Positions 17,749-27,009 of a stretch of DNA of 64,000 nt are shown here, piece after piece (positions within the stretch are counted from its first letter, which is position 1; each line of letters opens with the position of its first letter). The DNA lies in assembly GCF_021462285.1 (NCBI RefSeq), contig NZ_CP082787.1:62001-126000 (forward strand), read 5' to 3'. Below the pieces are notes generated by a model, which had not been told where the DNA came from, did no database searches, and saw only the letters and a program-made list of their open reading frames with translations. Origin of the DNA: Serratia entomophila. Lineage in GTDB: Bacteria > Pseudomonadota > Gammaproteobacteria > Enterobacterales > Enterobacteriaceae. A program made the position numbers and the translations under genes.

Positions 17749-19896
17749 TCAGGCGCCGTCCGCGTCGCAAATCCTTGCCACAATTTCCGCCAGCGTTGCG
17801 CGCGCCGCTGCCTCGAGCGCCGGGGCCGCCGCCGCATTCTCCGCCAGCAGCGCCTGCAGGCCGACCAGCCAGTCAAAGATATAAAAGGCGGCGTTTTTCG
17901 CCGGGGTGGGCGCCAGCCTGGCCAGCCGCTGCCGGTTGCCCCAGTCCACCGCGGGCTGCGGCGGCGGGGTAAAGATCGGATGGCCGTGGTTGACGCGGCT
18001 GGCGGGGCGCAGCGCCGCATCGCGCCGCTGGAACCCCAGCCAGGCGACGAAATCGCCCAACACAGTCAGCGCCTGGCCGATCTGGCGATCCTCACCCTGC
18101 TCCGGCAAGGTTTCGTTCGCCAGTGCGCGTTCCAGCGCTTCGGCTATCTGCAGCCGGCAGGCGGCGTTGATCAACGCATCGGCCAATATCTCCAGGTGCG
18201 GTTTATCGACGCCCAGCAGGGCCAACAGTTGGGGATTGTCCGGCAGGTTGCGCAGGTGGTTGACCCAATCCGCGAACGCCCGCCGGGCAAACGTTGAACG
18301 GCCATGCCCCAGCGGTGCGGCCCCGGTGGAACTCACCTCGCTGAACAGATCGATCTCAGGATCGAACGCCGGGGCGGCAGCCGGCGCGGGAGCAGCGTGC
18401 CGGTGCTGTGCGAACAGCTGCCGCAGCCTGTCGCGCTGCGGCAGCAGCCATTCCAACAGTTCGCCGTGCGCGCCGGCCCGGGCCTGAAGGGCGCGTAGCA
18501 GAGGCCCGGCGCGCTGCGGATCCCCGGCGGTGAGCCAGTTGCCGAGCAGGCTGTCGCTCAGTTCGCGCCGCAGCTCCTGCCGCAGCTCAACAATGCGCGC
18601 CTGTTTCAAGGCCGGGTGCGCCTGCGCCGCCAGATACTCCACCATGCGGCGGCAGTCGCGTTCGTCCATCGCCAGCAGCGTGGCCCAGCTGTCGCCGGGC
18701 TCGCCGACGCCGCGTTGCACGGCGTCGTCGGGGCGCCGTTTCTCCCGGCGGTGCGCATCGAACGGCGTAACCGCCCAGATTAAGCCGGGCCGGCGGCGGC
18801 TGCGCAGTTGCGCGCTCTGCCCCTGAGTCTGTGTGACCCAATATCCGAGCGCCTGGCCTACCCGGCCGGCGTCCTGCGGCGTAGCGGCCGCATCGGTAAT
18901 GAGCAGCAGATTGGCGTGCAGGGCGTCGGCGCAGCTAATCAGCAGCTCGGCGCGTTTGGCCTGCTGCAGGCGCACCAGCGGCTCAGCGTCCGGGCAGTGG
19001 CTGCCGGCGGGAATATCGAGCAGCTCAACATCGCTGGGCAAACCGGTGGGCAAAGCGGTGGCGACCTCGGCGGCCAGCCACGCCAGGTCGGCCAGCGGGA
19101 TCTCAATCCTCGCGCCGCTTTCCGTCAGCAGATCGACCTTGATCTCGTTGGGCGCGGCAACGGCCAGCGGATCCAACAGGCGGCGCGGGGCCTGCACCCG
19201 CTCGCTGCAGCCCAGGGCGTGCAGGCTGTGCGCCAGTTGGCGGTAGCGGGCGGTCAGCGCCGTATCTTCCCCCCACAGCGGTGCAAACAGGCGGGCGCGA
19301 TCGTCAATGCTCAGATACGGCGCCAGCGCGACGGCCTGCGGCCAAAAAAGCCGATCCAGCGCTTGCTGCCATTGGCCGCCGTGGCGGCGCAGGCCGTCCC
19401 ACAGCGCCAACACGGCGTTGCTGTCCATACCGTCGATGGCCATGGGCTGGCGGTGGCGTTCCAGCGCCTGCAGGTGAGCGGCTATCGCACGCGCATCGCC
19501 ATCCGGGCGGAAGCCGCCCATGAGTGCGGCGCCGATCGTCATGGAGAGCAGCCGGGCTTCGTCGAGCAGCCTGACGGCGATCGGGTAAGCGGGCGGCGGG
19601 GCGGTGCTCATCGAGCAATAGCGCACCCTCAGCGCGGCGTCTCCGCCCAGCAGCTCGGCGCCGGGCGCCAGCGCCGCCAGCAGGTGGCTTTTGGCGGCGG
19701 CGTTATGGCCATAGAGACCGATGGCGGCAGGCCGGCGTGCGGCGTGCTCCAACAGCGTTGCCCGGTTGTAGCAGCGGCGCAAACGCAGCGTCAGGTTGTC
19801 GGCCTCCCGTTCCAGGCGCGGGCACCCTTGCCGCGTTGCGGCCACCCAGTCTATCGCCTGCACAATGTCGCCACTGAGGCCCTTGATCGTTTTCAT
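17749..19896 (-). CDS. srfC: SrfC-family putative virulence factor
   Basis: Protein of 715 residues, third gene of the srfABC unit first noted as SsrAB-activated genes in Salmonella and later linked to cytotoxicity in Xenorhabdus. Near the N terminus (residues 63-70) is GHNAAAKS, a Walker A-like loop in a dynamin/GTPase-like setting (AIGLYG...KSHLLAAL). The last Gly of the canonical GxxxxGKS is replaced by Ala, so nucleotide binding may be weakened. The start overlaps the srfB stop by four bases (ATGA), indicating coupled translation. The molecular function is not established. Confidence 0.85.
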   Translation of the reverse strand: MKTIKGLSGDIVQAIDWVAATRQGCPRLEREADNLTLRLRRCYNRATLLEHAARRPAAIGLYGHNAAAKSHLLAALAPGAELLGGDAALRVRYCSMSTAPPPAYPIAVRLLDEARLLSMTIGAALMGGFRPDGDARAIAAHLQALERHRQPMAIDGMDSNAVLALWDGLRRHGGQWQQALDRLFWPQAVALAPYLSIDDRARLFAPLWGEDTALTARYRQLAHSLHALGCSERVQAPRRLLDPLAVAAPNEIKVDLLTESGARIEIPLADLAWLAAEVATALPTGLPSDVELLDIPAGSHCPDAEPLVRLQQAKRAELLISCADALHANLLLITDAAATPQDAGRVGQALGYWVTQTQGQSAQLRSRRRPGLIWAVTPFDAHRREKRRPDDAVQRGVGEPGDSWATLLAMDERDCRRMVEYLAAQAHPALKQARIVELRQELRRELSDSLLGNWLTAGDPQRAGPLLRALQARAGAHGELLEWLLPQRDRLRQLFAQHRHAAPAPAAAPAFDPEIDLFSEVSSTGAAPLGHGRSTFARRAFADWVNHLRNLPDNPQLLALLGVDKPHLEILADALINAACRLQIAEALERALANETLPEQGEDRQIGQALTVLGDFVAWLGFQRRDAALRPASRVNHGHPIFTPPPQPAVDWGNRQRLARLAPTPAKNAAFYIFDWLVGLQALLAENAAAAPALEAAARATLAEIVARICDADGA

Positions 19897-22841
19897 CTGG
19901 TATAAATGCTCCCGCTGTCTATCCAGTAATGGGTTGCGCCAGAGGCGCCGGCAGCCAGGGTATTGAGTTTCAGCTGCAGCTGGTGCGCGGGGACCGGGCT
20001 GCCGTCGCCCAGCAGGGCCTGCGCGATCTTAACGCCTTCGGCGCCGTATTGGCCGCTGCCGGTAATCGCCAGCCGCAGGCCGATCGTCGCATCGCCGGCC
20101 ACCTTGCGCGCCAGCTGGGGATCGGTAATGGCGAGCGTGTACAGCGGCGAGGCGGGCCAGCGCTCGTTATCCAGCTGGCGGAACCCCAGGCGCAGCGGGC
20201 CGCGCAGCTGGAAGCCGCCGGAGGGATCCAGCGTAAAGTCGGCGCGATCCAGATCGATATCGCGATAATAGACGTTGTCGTCGGCCAGCATGTTATTGCC
20301 GTCCAGCATGCCCAGATGGCGAATGGTGGAATAAGGCTGAAAATCCCCGACGTTGAAATAAAAGCTCTCCAGGCGCAGATCGATCGCCAGCAGGCACAGC
20401 ATGGCGCCCACGGCGGCGGTGGATTTGGGGTTGTCGATGCGGCCGCGTTTGTTAAACGGATACCAGCTGCGGGTGTGGTAGCCCTCCAGCGGTAAAATGC
20501 GGCTGGCGGGCAGCGGCTGCAGATGGCGCAGCAGCGCCTGAATGCCCGGGAAGCGCGCCGGGCGGCCGGTCAGCAACAGTACGTCGCAGGTGTACAGCGC
20601 CACCACCTCGCAGAGCAGGCGCAGGCAGTGGCCGATGCCGATCCGGTCGGACAGGAAGGCGGCGTGCAGAGCAGCCAGGCGGATCGCCAGCGGGGTATGC
20701 AGAATATCGAACTCGGTGACGCCCTCTTCACGCAGCACCTCGCCGTTGATAAAGGCCAGCACCTGCGGCGTGGGCGGTTGCGGCAGCAGCTCGCCGAGGT
20801 TGACGGCAATTTCCGCATGGGCGTCCAGCGGATCGTATTCCTCGTAGGCTGCCAACAGCGCACGCCCGGCGGGCATGAACATCTGCAGCGTGGCCTGCTG
20901 GCGCAGGGTGGAGAACCCGTCCATGCGGCCTTCGTTGCCGAACAGCTTATCCATCACCGCCGCCGGCGCGGCGACCCCGGCGTCTTCGAGCGCCTGCTGC
21001 ACCGCAGGCAGGATAAACAGCCGAATGACGTCCAGCAGAATATCGTCGCCGGCGACCTTAAACCCTTCACGGAACAGCAGGCGCGGATTGATTTTGATGT
21101 TGTTGCCGACACCGTCATCCAACGCGTATTGGGTAATGGCCAGATCGGTGGTGCCGCCGCCGATGTCGATGGAGGCGATGCGCAAGGTTTTCCCCGGCTG
21201 TTCTCCCGGCGCCAACGGCCGATCCGGCCGGGCCATATTGGCGAAGAAGGCGTCGGTGCGGCCGGCGAAGTTCACCTGGGTTTCGTTATACAGATATACC
21301 ATCTGGCCGCAGGTGGCCTCGTCCCATTCCAGGTGCACCTGCGGCACGGCAACGCGGGCGTGCTCACCGTCGAACGGCGCATCCTGCGGGTGCCAGCCCA
21401 GCGCCTTCCACACCAGGCCGATGGCTTCCTGCATGCGGCGGCGGAAAATTTCACGCTCCGGCTTGGGCATCGCCGAAGGCAGCGTCAGGATGATGGTGCG
21501 CAGGCGGCGCGGGGCGGCGGCGCTCGGCATTTTGCTGCGTTGGGCGGCGCTGTTGATCTGCATCAGCGCCTGCGCCAGCAGTTCGGTCAGCATCAGAGTC
21601 ATTACCGCGCTGCGGCTGTAATGGGCGGCGAATACCGGCAGGCGTTCGGCCGCAGGCAGCGTGGATAACGGCACGCCTTCGTCGTTGATCAAGCTGGTCA
21701 GCGGCGCAGCGGCGGCCATCGGCTCCTGCGGGCTGTTGAAACGCCAGCCGGGGGCATAGCGTTCTTCGTCCCACAGATAACGGCGCGGGCTGGAAATGCC
21801 GGTGGCGCCTTCACTGCCCTGGCGCTGCTGCGCCAGCTGTACCGCCTCGCTGCCTACCCGGACGATTGAAGGCCAAACGAAAGCATCGTCGCGCCCGCTC
21901 TGGAACGAGAGGTTGGCTTTGCCAAACGAGGCCGCCGCGAACTCGACCCGGCTTTCGAACAGCTCGTTGTAAACCCGGTGTGGCGCGGACAGTGAACGCA
22001 GTTGCAGCTCGTAGGCCTGTTTCAGACCGTTGTTTTCTTCCGGGTGTTCCTCGGCCAGCACGCCGCAGGTGTGGGAATTGCCGACGTCGAGGATCAGATC
22101 GACGTTGATTGCCGGCTGTTGCCCCGCCGCGCCGACCATTTTTATCTGCGGCACCGCCAGCTGGTGGCCGAGCATGTGCAGCAGGTTGAGGTAGTGCGCC
22201 TGATACTCGAAGGTTTTCAACCCGGCGTGCAGCTCCGCCTCGCCGCGCTGTTCCAGAGCGGCCGCGCGCTGGCTGAAGGTTTCGCGCAGCCAGCCGTCCA
22301 CCCAGGTCAGATCGAGGAACTCGCCCAGCTCATGGTTGCGGTGCGCCAGTGCGAAGTGCAGCCCGGTGGCGAGATCGCTCTCGCTCGGGGCTAATGCCTC
22401 CTGGCCCGGCGCGGCGATGCGGGTATCGAAGGCCAGCACCACTCGCAGCAGATTGCCGTCCCGATCCGGTTTGTCCAACCGCAGGATTTGCATGCGCGCC
22501 CAGTTATCCGGCCCGGCTAAACACACGCCGGACGGGGTGTGGCGGAACATCGGCAGCGGTAGCCAGGCGTTATCCAGCAGGCGCAGCGATTGCTGCAGCG
22601 GGTAGCTGAATTCCGGGCGCACCACTTCGGCGGCCTGCCCCGGTTGGGCGGGCAGCAGATATTTGCCGCCGTCGGCGTCCCATTGCAGCCGCAGCAGCGG
22701 GCCGCTCGCCGTCTGGCGGACAAACTTGCCCGGAAAATCGGCCTCCAACAGCGGCGTCAGGGCAAAGTCCAGAAACTGGATGCCGCTGTCCTGAATCAGC
22801 GTAACGGTCTGTTGATAGTCCGTGAGGGGTGCCAGCATCAT
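19893..22841 (-). CDS. srfB: SrfB-family protein with Hsp70/actin-type ATPase motifs
   Basis: Large protein of 982 residues. Two motifs fit the actin/Hsp70 ATPase fold: LDVGNSHT (251-258, phosphate 1-like) and DIGGGTTD (559-566, phosphate 2). There is no signal peptide or obvious transmembrane helix, so a cytoplasmic ATPase is likely. It overlaps srfA and srfC by four bases on each side, so the three products are probably made in fixed ratio and may form a complex (inference). Family function is known only as virulence-associated. Confidence 0.87.
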   Translation of the reverse strand: MMLAPLTDYQQTVTLIQDSGIQFLDFALTPLLEADFPGKFVRQTASGPLLRLQWDADGGKYLLPAQPGQAAEVVRPEFSYPLQQSLRLLDNAWLPLPMFRHTPSGVCLAGPDNWARMQILRLDKPDRDGNLLRVVLAFDTRIAAPGQEALAPSESDLATGLHFALAHRNHELGEFLDLTWVDGWLRETFSQRAAALEQRGEAELHAGLKTFEYQAHYLNLLHMLGHQLAVPQIKMVGAAGQQPAINVDLILDVGNSHTCGVLAEEHPEENNGLKQAYELQLRSLSAPHRVYNELFESRVEFAAASFGKANLSFQSGRDDAFVWPSIVRVGSEAVQLAQQRQGSEGATGISSPRRYLWDEERYAPGWRFNSPQEPMAAAAPLTSLINDEGVPLSTLPAAERLPVFAAHYSRSAVMTLMLTELLAQALMQINSAAQRSKMPSAAAPRRLRTIILTLPSAMPKPEREIFRRRMQEAIGLVWKALGWHPQDAPFDGEHARVAVPQVHLEWDEATCGQMVYLYNETQVNFAGRTDAFFANMARPDRPLAPGEQPGKTLRIASIDIGGGTTDLAITQYALDDGVGNNIKINPRLLFREGFKVAGDDILLDVIRLFILPAVQQALEDAGVAAPAAVMDKLFGNEGRMDGFSTLRQQATLQMFMPAGRALLAAYEEYDPLDAHAEIAVNLGELLPQPPTPQVLAFINGEVLREEGVTEFDILHTPLAIRLAALHAAFLSDRIGIGHCLRLLCEVVALYTCDVLLLTGRPARFPGIQALLRHLQPLPASRILPLEGYHTRSWYPFNKRGRIDNPKSTAAVGAMLCLLAIDLRLESFYFNVGDFQPYSTIRHLGMLDGNNMLADDNVYYRDIDLDRADFTLDPSGGFQLRGPLRLGFRQLDNERWPASPLYTLAITDPQLARKVAGDATIGLRLAITGSGQYGAEGVKIAQALLGDGSPVPAHQLQLKLNTLAAGASGATHYWIDSGSIYTR

Positions 22842-24010
22842 TTACTCTCGCGCTTTAACGTTATGGGATAGACCCTGTCCGCATCGTAGCGGCCGCTGCA
22901 TTCCGCCGGCCCCGCCTCGTTTTGCTTGCAGACGATTTCCGGTACGGGGTAGCGGCTGCCGTCGCTGCAGCGCGCTTTGCTGCGGCTGTTGATCACCAGG
23001 TTGCCTGACTGCATCAGCCCGGCCTCTACCGGCGCCCGGCAGCGGATAGCGCCGCCGTAGGTAATGCTGGCGGTGCCTTTGCCGCCGTTCAGCCGGTATT
23101 GCAGGCTGGGGCGTTTACCGGTGAGGGGATCCTTCAGCGCCACGGTGGCGCGCCAGTTGCCGTTGAGAAAACGGGTCGAACCGGCCTTGACCGCGTCGGC
23201 GGGCAGCACCAGCGAGTTTTTATCCGCCGGCGGCAGGGCCACCGGCGCGGGTGGCATCAGCGTCGCGTGCGCTAACGGCAGCTGCAGCCTGAACGCCGGC
23301 GCGGCGGGGCGTTCGGCAAGAGCCAACGGGGGCGACGCCGGGGCCGGTGCGGGAGGCGCGGCCGAACGGCTTAGCCAGCCGGCCACCGCCAGCAGGGCAA
23401 TCAGCATCAGCGCGGGCAGCATAAAACGGCGCGGGCGGCGGCGCGGTGGCGCGGGCGGAACCGTTTCAGGCGCCGGTTTGGCCATGGGTTCCGCCACCGG
23501 ACGCGGCGCCGGTTGCTCTGCCGGCGGTTCGGCTGGGCGCAGCCAGGCGAGAGGATCGTTTTGGCTCTGGGCCTGCGGCTTGATAAAGCCCCAAAAAGTC
23601 AGCACCGGTTTACCCTCGACCAGATAGACATGGTTTGGGTCGGGGATCTGCATCGCCTTGGCCAGCAGCGCGCCGAACAGCCGATGGCTGGGGTGAACGG
23701 AAGCCTGCGTCTGGGCGATCAGCGCATTGAAGGATTCCCGGCAACGTTCCAGCTGGCGCACGGCCTGCGCGCGCTGGGCATCGCTCGCCGCCAGCCAGGA
23801 AGTGACTTTTCCCGGGAAAGGGGCATACCAGTCGATGCGCGTACCGCTCTCGTTCGGTTGGGGGATCGCCAGGCAATCGGCGGCCGGTTGCAACTGGCGC
23901 AGACGCAGGGTTTCCCGCAGCTGCAGCGCACAGGCGTAGACCGGCTGGCCGTTTTCGCCTAATGCAAGCACGTCGTCCAAACTGCCACTGCGTAAAAAGG
24001 GTTTCACCAT
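22838..24010 (-). CDS. srfA: SrfA-family protein, single-pass membrane
   Basis: Protein of 390 residues, first gene of srfABC. Layout: N-terminal globular domain (about 1-150), proline-rich linker (155-190), an Arg-rich stretch leading into one hydrophobic helix (about 196-214), a second Pro/Ala-rich linker, and a C-terminal domain with four cysteines, presumably periplasmic. The frame is open to 24079, but MVKPFLRSGSLDD at 24010 is taken as start because family members begin there and AAGG stands 9 bases upstream. The topology would anchor the system in the inner membrane. Confidence 0.85.
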   Translation of the reverse strand: MVKPFLRSGSLDDVLALGENGQPVYACALQLRETLRLRQLQPAADCLAIPQPNESGTRIDWYAPFPGKVTSWLAASDAQRAQAVRQLERCRESFNALIAQTQASVHPSHRLFGALLAKAMQIPDPNHVYLVEGKPVLTFWGFIKPQAQSQNDPLAWLRPAEPPAEQPAPRPVAEPMAKPAPETVPPAPPRRRPRRFMLPALMLIALLAVAGWLSRSAAPPAPAPASPPLALAERPAAPAFRLQLPLAHATLMPPAPVALPPADKNSLVLPADAVKAGSTRFLNGNWRATVALKDPLTGKRPSLQYRLNGGKGTASITYGGAIRCRAPVEAGLMQSGNLVINSRSKARCSDGSRYPVPEIVCKQNEAGPAECSGRYDADRVYPITLKRESK

Positions 24011-24308
24011 GGCAAAAAACCTTGTCCTGTTGTGCCAAACGCATAAACAGCCATGGTAACGCGCAATGCAAGCCGCCAAACGGCCAAGGACAGGCGTAAA
24101 AGCGCACTTCTTTTCCGCTATCGGCGCAGGTTCGGTTACTGGTCCGGCAATAATCTTTCTATCCGGATCTGTAGGTGAACCACTTTATCTGAAGAATAAG
24201 GGGGGAGCCCGGCTGTCGGCCGCGGCGGCGTATTCTTTCATTCAATATGACAGCGTCTCGCGGGTTGCCGAAATGCGGTATGCCTCAGGCGTGCGGAGTG
24301 GTAGCGGA

Positions 24309-25226
24309 ATGGACAGTCAGTCAGAAAAATCTCTCGTTGTTACCGGCCTCGATCGTCGCGGCTCAGGGCGTGCGACCCAGGGTTGGGCCAACGGCTTTTT
24401 GGGTATGCTTATTTTCAGCGGATCGCTGCCCGCCACCCGGGTGGCGGTGCTGGAGCTGGATCCGCTGTTCCTGACGGCCGTCAGAGCGGCGATCGCCGCC
24501 CTGCTGGCGTTGTGCGCGCTGTGGGTAACGCGCCAGGCGCGGCCGGCGCGGGCCGATCTGCCGGCGTTGCTGTCGGTGGCGATCGGCGTGGTGATCGGCT
24601 TCCCGCTGCTGACGGCGTTGGCGTTACAGCACACGACCTCCGCGCACTCATTGGTGTATATCGGCCTGCTGCCGCTGGCGACGGCTTGTTTTGGCGTGTT
24701 GCGCGGCGGGGAGCGACCCAAACCGGCATTTTGGGCATTTTCCGTCGCGGGCGGCCTGCTGGTGGCGGCCTTCGCGCTGAGCCAGAGCAGCGGCGGCGGC
24801 TGGCAGGGCGATGCCCTGATGGTGGGAGCGGTGCTGCTGTGCGGCCTGGGTTATGCCGAGGGCGCAGTGCTGTCGCGGCGGATTGGCGGCTGGCAGGTGA
24901 TTTCCTGGGCGCTGGCGCTCGCTTTGCCGCTGACGCTGGCGGCGGCCATCCTGACGGCACCGGGCGGCTGGCCCGCCGTCAGCGGCGGTGCCTGGCTGTC
25001 GCTGTTCTACGTCTCGGTGTTCAGCATGTGGATAGGTTTTATATTCTGGTATCGCGGCCTGGCGCAGGGCGGCATTGCGGCCATCGGGCAGCTGCAGCTG
25101 TTGCAACCCTTTTTTGGCCTGGCGCTGGCGGGGCTGGTGCTGCATGAACGCGTCCAGCCGGCGATGATCGCCGTGATGGCCGGCGTGTTGGTCTGCGTGT
25201 TCGGCGCCAAGCGTTTTGCCCGCTAG
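24309..25226 (+). CDS. EamA-family (DMT) inner-membrane transporter
   Basis: Drug/metabolite transporter of 305 residues with about ten hydrophobic helices in two EamA repeats. The C-terminal repeat has the usual LLQPFFGLALAGLVLHERV. The frame is open from 24066; ATG at 24309 is chosen because the family N-terminal helix follows shortly, with GGAG about 10 bases upstream. Its end overlaps by four bases the end of the convergent MocR-type regulator gene, which may control it. Substrate unknown; metabolite or amino-acid efflux is typical. Confidence 0.85.
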   Translation: MDSQSEKSLVVTGLDRRGSGRATQGWANGFLGMLIFSGSLPATRVAVLELDPLFLTAVRAAIAALLALCALWVTRQARPARADLPALLSVAIGVVIGFPLLTALALQHTTSAHSLVYIGLLPLATACFGVLRGGERPKPAFWAFSVAGGLLVAAFALSQSSGGGWQGDALMVGAVLLCGLGYAEGAVLSRRIGGWQVISWALALALPLTLAAAILTAPGGWPAVSGGAWLSLFYVSVFSMWIGFIFWYRGLAQGGIAAIGQLQLLQPFFGLALAGLVLHERVQPAMIAVMAGVLVCVFGAKRFAR

Positions 25227-26719
25227 GGCGCCGGGCCTGCGGCGCAAGCCTGAATAACCTGGCCGAGCTTTTGCACCGCCCGATTGACCGCCAGATCGGT
25301 GTAGCCGCCCAATCCGAGCACTAACCCCGGTTTGCCGGTGCCGGCGGCGTACATTGGCGACACCGCGCGCAGCGAGAGCCCGGCCTGGTTGGCGCTGCGC
25401 GCCACCTGCAGGTCGTCGAGACCCGCCTGCAGCCACAGCACCGTATGCATGCCCTGATCGCAGGGCTGCAGCCAGGCCAGCGCCGGGTCGACGTGTGCGT
25501 TGATCGCCTCAATCAATACCCGCCGTTTTTCCGCATAGACGCCGCGCATTTTGCGGATATGCCGATCCAGATAACCCTCGGCGATAAAGCTGGCCAGCAC
25601 ATGCTGATCGGCGCTGGGCGGATGACGGTCCATCAGCATGCGAGCGCCGCAAAAGGCGTCGATCAGCGGTTCGGGAACGATGGCGTAGCCCAGCCGCAGC
25701 GAGGGGAACAGCACTTTGCTGAAGGTGCCCAAATAGATCACCCGGCCGGGATCCAGCCCCTGCAGCGAGGGGAAAGGGTGGCCGGCGTAGCGCATCTCGC
25801 TGTCGTAATCATCCTCAACGATCCAGGCCTGCTGCTCTTTTGCCCACGCCAGCAGGGCGGTTCTTTTCGCCATGCTCATCGGCATGCCGAGCGGATACTG
25901 GTGCGAGGGGGTGACGAAGACGGCGCGGGCGCGGTTGGCGAGCGCCTGGCCGGCGGCGACGTCGATGCCGTCGTCGGCGACCGGCACCCGGATCATGCGC
26001 CGGTCGTTGAATACGCTGTCAAAAATGGCGGTGATGCCCGAATAGGCCGGATCCTCGACCCAGGCGGCCTCACCGGCGTCCAGCAGCAGTTGTGCGGCCA
26101 GGTACAATCCCTGCTGGGTGCCCGACGTGATCATCACCTGCTGCGGCGTGCAGCTGACGGAGCGGGAACGGCGAACGTATTCGCAGATGGCTTCGCGCAG
26201 CGGCAGCGCCCCCATGGGATCGCCGTAGCCTGACGGCGCACCCGGCCCGCGTGCGCGGATGCGATTGCCCAGCCTGCGCCAGATATCGTCCGGCGCGGTG
26301 TCGCCGGTGGGTACCGAAACGGCGAAGGGTACCGGCGGCAGCGGGCGCACCTGGGCGGCGAAGTCGGCCAGCCGCCGCGCCTGCTGCGGCAGTGGTATCG
26401 GGTCGGTAGCGTGCGGCCTGGCGGGGGACTGGCGTGCACGGCGCGGCTCCAGCGAACGGGCCACGCGGGTGCCGGAACCCGGCTGCGGTTCGAGAAAGCC
26501 TTCGGCGGTCAGCTGGGCGAAAGCCTCCAGCACCGTGCCCCTGGCCAGGCTGAGCGCGCTCGATAGCCGGCGAGTGGAGGGCAGCAGATCGCCGGCTTTG
26601 AGCTCGCCCTTATGGATGGCGTTGCGCAGCGCCCGGGCCAACTGATGGCTCAGCCGGCCCGCCTGGCGATCGAGCTGGCCAATGGCGGGAACCTCAACGA
26701 CTTTGGCTTTTCTCGGCAT
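25223..26719 (-). CDS. MocR/PdxR-type regulator (GntR HTH fused to aminotransferase fold)
   Basis: Transcription factor of 498 residues. The N-terminal GntR winged helix (about 20-85, with GDLLPSTRRLSSALSLARGTV) is followed by a fold type I PLP domain. The PLP Lys is in GTFSKVLFP, and ASP/Tyr ligand segments (VEDDYDSEMRY) are kept, so PLP binding is likely. Such proteins usually control a neighbouring transporter or PLP-pathway gene; candidates here are the convergent EamA exporter and the arginase-fold gene on the other side. Confidence 0.9.
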   Translation of the reverse strand: MPRKAKVVEVPAIGQLDRQAGRLSHQLARALRNAIHKGELKAGDLLPSTRRLSSALSLARGTVLEAFAQLTAEGFLEPQPGSGTRVARSLEPRRARQSPARPHATDPIPLPQQARRLADFAAQVRPLPPVPFAVSVPTGDTAPDDIWRRLGNRIRARGPGAPSGYGDPMGALPLREAICEYVRRSRSVSCTPQQVMITSGTQQGLYLAAQLLLDAGEAAWVEDPAYSGITAIFDSVFNDRRMIRVPVADDGIDVAAGQALANRARAVFVTPSHQYPLGMPMSMAKRTALLAWAKEQQAWIVEDDYDSEMRYAGHPFPSLQGLDPGRVIYLGTFSKVLFPSLRLGYAIVPEPLIDAFCGARMLMDRHPPSADQHVLASFIAEGYLDRHIRKMRGVYAEKRRVLIEAINAHVDPALAWLQPCDQGMHTVLWLQAGLDDLQVARSANQAGLSLRAVSPMYAAGTGKPGLVLGLGGYTDLAVNRAVQKLGQVIQACAAGPAP

Positions 26720-27009
26720 AGATTCTGGCCCACTACAAAGAGAGAAAATGATGAGTCAGAATAAACCACAAACGGCGGCCGAAACAGGTTATGTCTCGGG
26801 ATCGACCGGATTTTCTCGCTGCACAATCAGCGGGTCGGCCGGCGTGAACGGCAGCTTGGGAAACGCAGCGGCCGGCACGCCAAAGGTGGCGGCCGACACC
26901 TCCGGTCAAGCAACGGCGCCAGGTTTCTGTCAGCGGGTGGCGCTATACTTTCCGGCGTCGTTGTTCCGGCTAAACAGGTTCTCGGCCCGTTTTTCATTAG
27001 GTGACTCGT

